This document shows positions 4,309 to 7,164 of a DNA stretch of 7,164 nucleotides, piece after piece. The position numbers were made by a program, and so were the translations under genes. The stretch's first letter is position 1; each line of letters begins with the position of its first letter. The stretch comes from Peptostreptococcus sp. GTDB lineage: Bacteria; Bacillota; Clostridia; Peptostreptococcales; Peptostreptococcaceae. The stretch lies in the NCBI GenBank assembly GCA_020025095.1, contig JAHHSS010000073.1, forward strand, positions 1-7,164. The letters are read 5' to 3'. The notes below the pieces were generated by a model, which saw nothing but the letters and a program-made list of their open reading frames with translations, made no database searches and was not told the origin of the DNA.

Positions 4309-5985
4309 ATGGGAATTGAATATTGGAATGGAGCTGAGGCAGCTCATAGAAGAGTAATGATGAAGGCAGCAGGATATTCTGATGCTGATATAAGAAAAAA
4401 GCCACACATAGGTGTTCCTAATTCGTATATGGCTGGTTCCCCAGGTTCTGCGCATTTAAGGCAAATAGCAGAAGCAGTCAAGGAGGGGATTTGGGCCGCA
4501 GGTGGTGTACCAATAGAATTTGGGATACCAGCTACTTGTGGCAATATTGCAAATGGTGCTGAAGAATTAAAATATGAACAAGTAGGTAGAGATATAGTAG
4601 CTATGTCTATAGAATTTGTAACTAAAGTTCATAATTTTGACGGTATAGCTATGATTGCTTCATGTGACAATATAATAGCGGGATGCTATTTAGCTGCTAT
4701 GAGATTGAATATACCTTCGATGGTAGTAACAGGTGGTTCAATGCAACCTGGTAATCATTGTGGTAAAACTGTAGTTGAGGCAGATCTTGATTCAGCTCGA
4801 TTTTCAGGGGCTAGTGAAGAAGATTTAATAAAAATGGAAGATAATGTATGCCCTTCTTTTGGAGCATGTCCTTCAATGGGAACAGCTAATACCATGCAAA
4901 TGTTGGGTGAAGTTTTAAACTTAGTTATTCCGGGCACTTCGACAATACCAGCTACAGATAATGCAAAGTTAAGAAAAGCAAGAGAAGCTGGAATGTATAT
5001 AGTTCAGATGGCAAAAAAGAATATTAAACCTTCAGATATAATTACAAAAGAAGTTCTTTTAAACTCAATAATGTTTGATATGGCAGTTGCTGGATCAACA
5101 AATGCTGTTCTTCATATTCTTTCTTATGCGTATGAATTAGGAATAAAATTGACTTTGGAAGATTTTGAAAAATATGCAAAAGAAATTAAATGTATTAATG
5201 CAGTTGTTCCAAGTGGCCCATATACAGTAGTAGATTTTCACTATGCAGGTGGTGTAATGAATGTAATGAAGATGCTTGAAAATAAATTGTTTACTGATGT
5301 TCCTAGTATGTACAATAAAAGTTGGAAGCAGATATTAGGAAATGTAATAGCTGAAGAAAATGAAGTAATACATTCTCTAAAAAATCCTTTATTTGATGAA
5401 CCAGGATTGAAAATACTAAGAGGAAATTTATCTCCAAATGGGGCAATAGTAAGGCCTACTGCAGTATATGAGGAAGTTATGTACATAAAGGGGCATGCCA
5501 AGGTATATGAGAGTGATAGGGAAGCTTTTGAGGCTATACAGAGAGGTGATATAGTTCCTGGGGATATTATAGTAATAAGATATGAAGGCTGTAAGGGGGC
5601 TCCTGGAATGAAGGAATTAATGCTTAGCATAGATGCTCTAATAGGCAAAGGACTTCATAAGAGTGTTGGATTAATATCTGATGCAAGATTTTCTGGATTC
5701 AACTTTGGAGCTATTGTAGGCCATGTTTCTCCGGAAGCTTATGATGGTGGAAATATTGCTCTTGTAAAAAACGGAGATGAAATAATAATAGATATAGTAA
5801 ATGGAATAATATCCATGGATGTTTCAGATGAAGAACTAGAAATTAGAAGAAAAAGTTGGGTTAGACCTGAGCTTAAAGAAGGGAAGGGGTGTCTAAATAT
5901 ATATGCTAAGATGTGTAGACCTGCAGAAGAAGGTGGAGCTATGCAACCTTGGCATTTAGATGGAAAGTATAGCACGGATAAATAA
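4309..5985 (+). CDS. IlvD/Edd-family dehydratase with a divergent metal site, substrate unknown
   Basis: The 558-residue product is the length of a full dihydroxy-acid dehydratase, a family of cytoplasmic Fe-S enzymes that convert 2,3-dihydroxy acids to 2-keto acids. Recognisable blocks are PHIGVPNSYMAGSPGSAHLR (32-51), IASCDN (116-121), RLNIPSMVVTGG (132-143), CPSFGACPSMGTANTM (181-196), PGTSTIPAT (208-216), VIRYEGCKGAPGM (422-434) and ISDARFSG (456-463). Likely cluster ligands are Cys119 and Cys187. Gly46 replaces the extra Cys of [2Fe-2S] types, as it does in E. coli [4Fe-4S] IlvD. Cys77 matches a Cys position of Edd. Glu426 and catalytic Ser462 are kept. The Mg2+-binding Asp of the S/D-D-G-I motif is Gly78, and the Lys of the CDK motif is Asn121, so the active site is unusual. 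There is no ilv or leu gene nearby, and with the LysR neighbour this argues for a catabolic or specialised paralogue. The start is set by AGGAGG with a 7-nt spacer. Cotranscribed with the next gene. Confidence 0.88.
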   Translation: MGIEYWNGAEAAHRRVMMKAAGYSDADIRKKPHIGVPNSYMAGSPGSAHLRQIAEAVKEGIWAAGGVPIEFGIPATCGNIANGAEELKYEQVGRDIVAMSIEFVTKVHNFDGIAMIASCDNIIAGCYLAAMRLNIPSMVVTGGSMQPGNHCGKTVVEADLDSARFSGASEEDLIKMEDNVCPSFGACPSMGTANTMQMLGEVLNLVIPGTSTIPATDNAKLRKAREAGMYIVQMAKKNIKPSDIITKEVLLNSIMFDMAVAGSTNAVLHILSYAYELGIKLTLEDFEKYAKEIKCINAVVPSGPYTVVDFHYAGGVMNVMKMLENKLFTDVPSMYNKSWKQILGNVIAEENEVIHSLKNPLFDEPGLKILRGNLSPNGAIVRPTAVYEEVMYIKGHAKVYESDREAFEAIQRGDIVPGDIIVIRYEGCKGAPGMKELMLSIDALIGKGLHKSVGLISDARFSGFNFGAIVGHVSPEAYDGGNIALVKNGDEIIIDIVNGIISMDVSDEELEIRRKSWVRPELKEGKGCLNIYAKMCRPAEEGGAMQPWHLDGKYSTDK

Positions 5986-6023
5986 TTAGATATATAAAAT
6001 AAAAGAAAAAAAATTATACTAAT

Positions 6024-6035
6024 AAGGAAGGGAAG
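6024..6035 (+). promoter_or_regulatory. Ribosome binding site of the mu-crystallin-family gene
   Basis: The purine-rich AAGGAAGGGAAG lies 3 nt before the ATG at 6039, with AAGGA and GGGA as possible pairing cores. No promoter or terminator is evident in the 53-nt gap after the dehydratase stop, which supports a two-gene operon. Confidence 0.55.
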
Positions 6036-6038
6036 AAA

Positions 6039-7025
6039 ATGTTATTATTGTCAGAAAAAGATATAAGAGAAGTTTATACAATAAAAGATGCTATTGAAGC
6101 AGATAAGAAGGCTTTTAAATTGGTAGTAGATGGAAAGGCTGATGCACCACTGAGAACTAATATACAAGCTCCTAAATACGATGGATGTTTTTTATTTATG
6201 CCTGCCTATGTAGAAAATATGGATATTGCATCTTTGAAAATAGTTAATATATTCCCTCATAATATAGATACTGGAAAACCATCTGCACCAGCTCAGATTA
6301 TTCTTATAGATGGAAAAACGGGAGAAATAATAGCTATTTTAGATGGAACATATGTAACAAAATTAAGAACAGGAGCAGCATCCGGAGCGGCTTTTGATTT
6401 ACTTGCAAAAAAAGATTGTAAAATTGGTGCTTTGATAGGAACTGGTGGACAAGCTGAAACTCAATTAGAGGCAATGCTAAACGTAAGGTATTTAGATGAA
6501 GTAAGAGTCGTTGATTTAAATTATGATAGAGCAGTTGAATTTGTAGAAAGAATGCAAGAATATTTAAAGGATTTTTCTACGAAAATCGTTGCAGTGAGAA
6601 CATCAGATGAGGCAGTAGACAATGCGGATCTTCTTATTACGGTTACCCCTTCAACAAAGCCAGTCTTTAATGGAAATAAAATAAAAGAAGGCGCAACAGT
6701 TAGTTGTGTAGGAGCCTATCAACATCATATGCAAGAAATGGATCCTGTAATATTAGAAAGAGCATCCAAAATATACTTTGATTCTAAAGAGGCTGTTTTA
6801 TCTGAATCAGGGGATATATTGATTCCTTTGGAAAAAGGAATTATAACAGAAGATGATTTTACTGGAGATTTAGGAGATGTAATAAATGGAAAGGTAAAAG
6901 CAAGGGAAGATGACGATGAAATAATAGTTTTTGAAACGGTAGGGGTAGCTACTCAAGACTTAGTAGCCGCTTATGAAATATATATAAAGGCATTAGAAAA
7001 TAATGTTGGAACTGTTTGGGAATAA
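6039..7025 (+). CDS. Ornithine cyclodeaminase/mu-crystallin-family NAD(P)-dependent oxidoreductase
   Basis: The 328-residue product has the usual length and full motif set of the family. Members include ornithine cyclodeaminase, archaeal alanine dehydrogenase, ketimine reductase (mu-crystallin) and delta-1-pyrroline-2-carboxylate reductase. The N-terminal substrate-binding half shows Arg39 (APLRTN), Lys67 (ASLKIVNIFPHN), DGKTGEIIAILDGTY (91-105) and LRTGAASG (109-116). The Rossmann half begins with GTGGQAETQ (134-142), has Asp159 at the end of the second strand (VVDLN), which suggests NADH rather than NADPH, and ends with ETVGVATQDLVAA (299-311). The position of catalytic Asp228 in Pseudomonas ornithine cyclodeaminase (motif GGD) appears to be Tyr227 here (VGAYQHHMQEMD), which argues against true ornithine cyclodeamination. 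The likely reaction is NAD(P)H-dependent reduction of an imine of a 2-keto acid, or the reverse. It follows the IlvD/Edd-like dehydratase by 53 nt, so the two probably act in sequence. The substrate is unknown. Confidence 0.9.
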   Translation: MLLLSEKDIREVYTIKDAIEADKKAFKLVVDGKADAPLRTNIQAPKYDGCFLFMPAYVENMDIASLKIVNIFPHNIDTGKPSAPAQIILIDGKTGEIIAILDGTYVTKLRTGAASGAAFDLLAKKDCKIGALIGTGGQAETQLEAMLNVRYLDEVRVVDLNYDRAVEFVERMQEYLKDFSTKIVAVRTSDEAVDNADLLITVTPSTKPVFNGNKIKEGATVSCVGAYQHHMQEMDPVILERASKIYFDSKEAVLSESGDILIPLEKGIITEDDFTGDLGDVINGKVKAREDDDEIIVFETVGVATQDLVAAYEIYIKALENNVGTVWE

Positions 7026-7041
7026 AAACATATTTTGATAT

Positions 7042-7087
7042 AAAAAAGAGCGTGGGCAAAGTTATTTTTAATACACGTTCTTTTTTT
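7042..7087 (+). terminator. Intrinsic terminator of the dehydratase-oxidoreductase operon
   Basis: AAAAAAGAGCGTG (7042-7054) pairs with CACGTTCTTTTTT (7074-7086). The seven-base core contains one G-T wobble, the loop is 19 nt, and the stem runs into seven Ts (7081-7087). It lies 16 nt after the stop codon. The remaining 77 nt of the window (7088-7164) hold no gene or signal that I can support. Confidence 0.85.
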
Positions 7088-7164
7088 ATAAAATTTTAAA
7101 GTAATGTAGCTTAATATAGGAAGTAAGACTTAGATTTATAGATTTAATAAAAATTATACTTAAA

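Noticed and set aside
4309..4491. Loss of the first iron-sulfur Cys (Gly46) as evidence of a dead enzyme
   Set aside because: E. coli [4Fe-4S] IlvD also has Gly there (VPGHVHL), so this is a known subtype feature rather than a defect.
4344..5975. Several minus-strand open frames of 60-135 codons opposite the dehydratase gene
   Set aside because: They lie wholly inside a well-supported gene, have no SD sequences or recognisable domains, and their Ser/Ile/Pro-rich composition is what the opposite strand of this gene would give.
4309..5985. Dehydratase read as the ordinary isoleucine/valine biosynthetic IlvD
   Set aside because: No ilvBNC or leu genes are adjacent, it is controlled by a divergent LysR gene and paired with a mu-crystallin-family enzyme, and two metal-binding residues differ.

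Overview
The window is very AT-rich. Its reading frames favour AGA, ATA and A/T-ending codons, its Shine-Dalgarno (SD) sequences are strong AGGAGG or GAGGTGAT types, and its intrinsic terminators are short hairpins with T tracts. Together these point to a low-GC Firmicute, most likely a member of the Clostridia. There are no RNA genes, transposons, CRISPR arrays or phage genes. The window is a small accessory metabolic and transport locus.

Layout. (1) 1-1020: a plus-strand aldo/keto reductase with its own upstream -10 box. It ends at a hairpin that serves two converging transcripts. (2) 1028-4046, minus strand, read right to left: a LysR-type regulator, then a small PsiE-like four-helix membrane protein, then a large YjiH-family (Gate domain) membrane protein. 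The last two are 68 nt apart and look like one operon. No clear terminator separates them from the regulator. (3) 4047-4308: the divergent control region between the regulator and the plus-strand operon. It carries four head-to-tail copies of a 22-bp unit. Each copy holds an ATTA-N7-TAAT dyad (a T-N11-A LysR box), and the copy nearest the operon has the best symmetry, ATATTA-N7-TAATAT. (4) 4309-7087: an IlvD/Edd-family dehydratase followed 53 nt later by an ornithine cyclodeaminase/mu-crystallin-family NAD(P)H oxidoreductase, closed by an intrinsic terminator.

How the genes may work together (inference). A LysR regulator controls a divergent two-enzyme operon. IlvD/Edd enzymes turn a 2,3-dihydroxy acid into a 2-keto acid. 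Mu-crystallin-family enzymes reduce imines of 2-keto acids, cyclic or linear, to amino acids, or run the reverse reaction. The pair could therefore convert a hydroxylated acid or amino acid through a keto or imino intermediate. The YjiH-type protein is a candidate transporter for a substrate or product. The dehydratase is not an ordinary biosynthetic IlvD: by eye it keeps the Cys-Asp motif, the Glu and the catalytic Ser, but two of the expected Mg2+ ligands, an Asp and the carbamylated Lys, are Gly and Asn. It also has an extra Cys77 where Edd enzymes have one. The true substrate of this locus cannot be read from the sequence, and this pair is the best candidate here for an undescribed activity.
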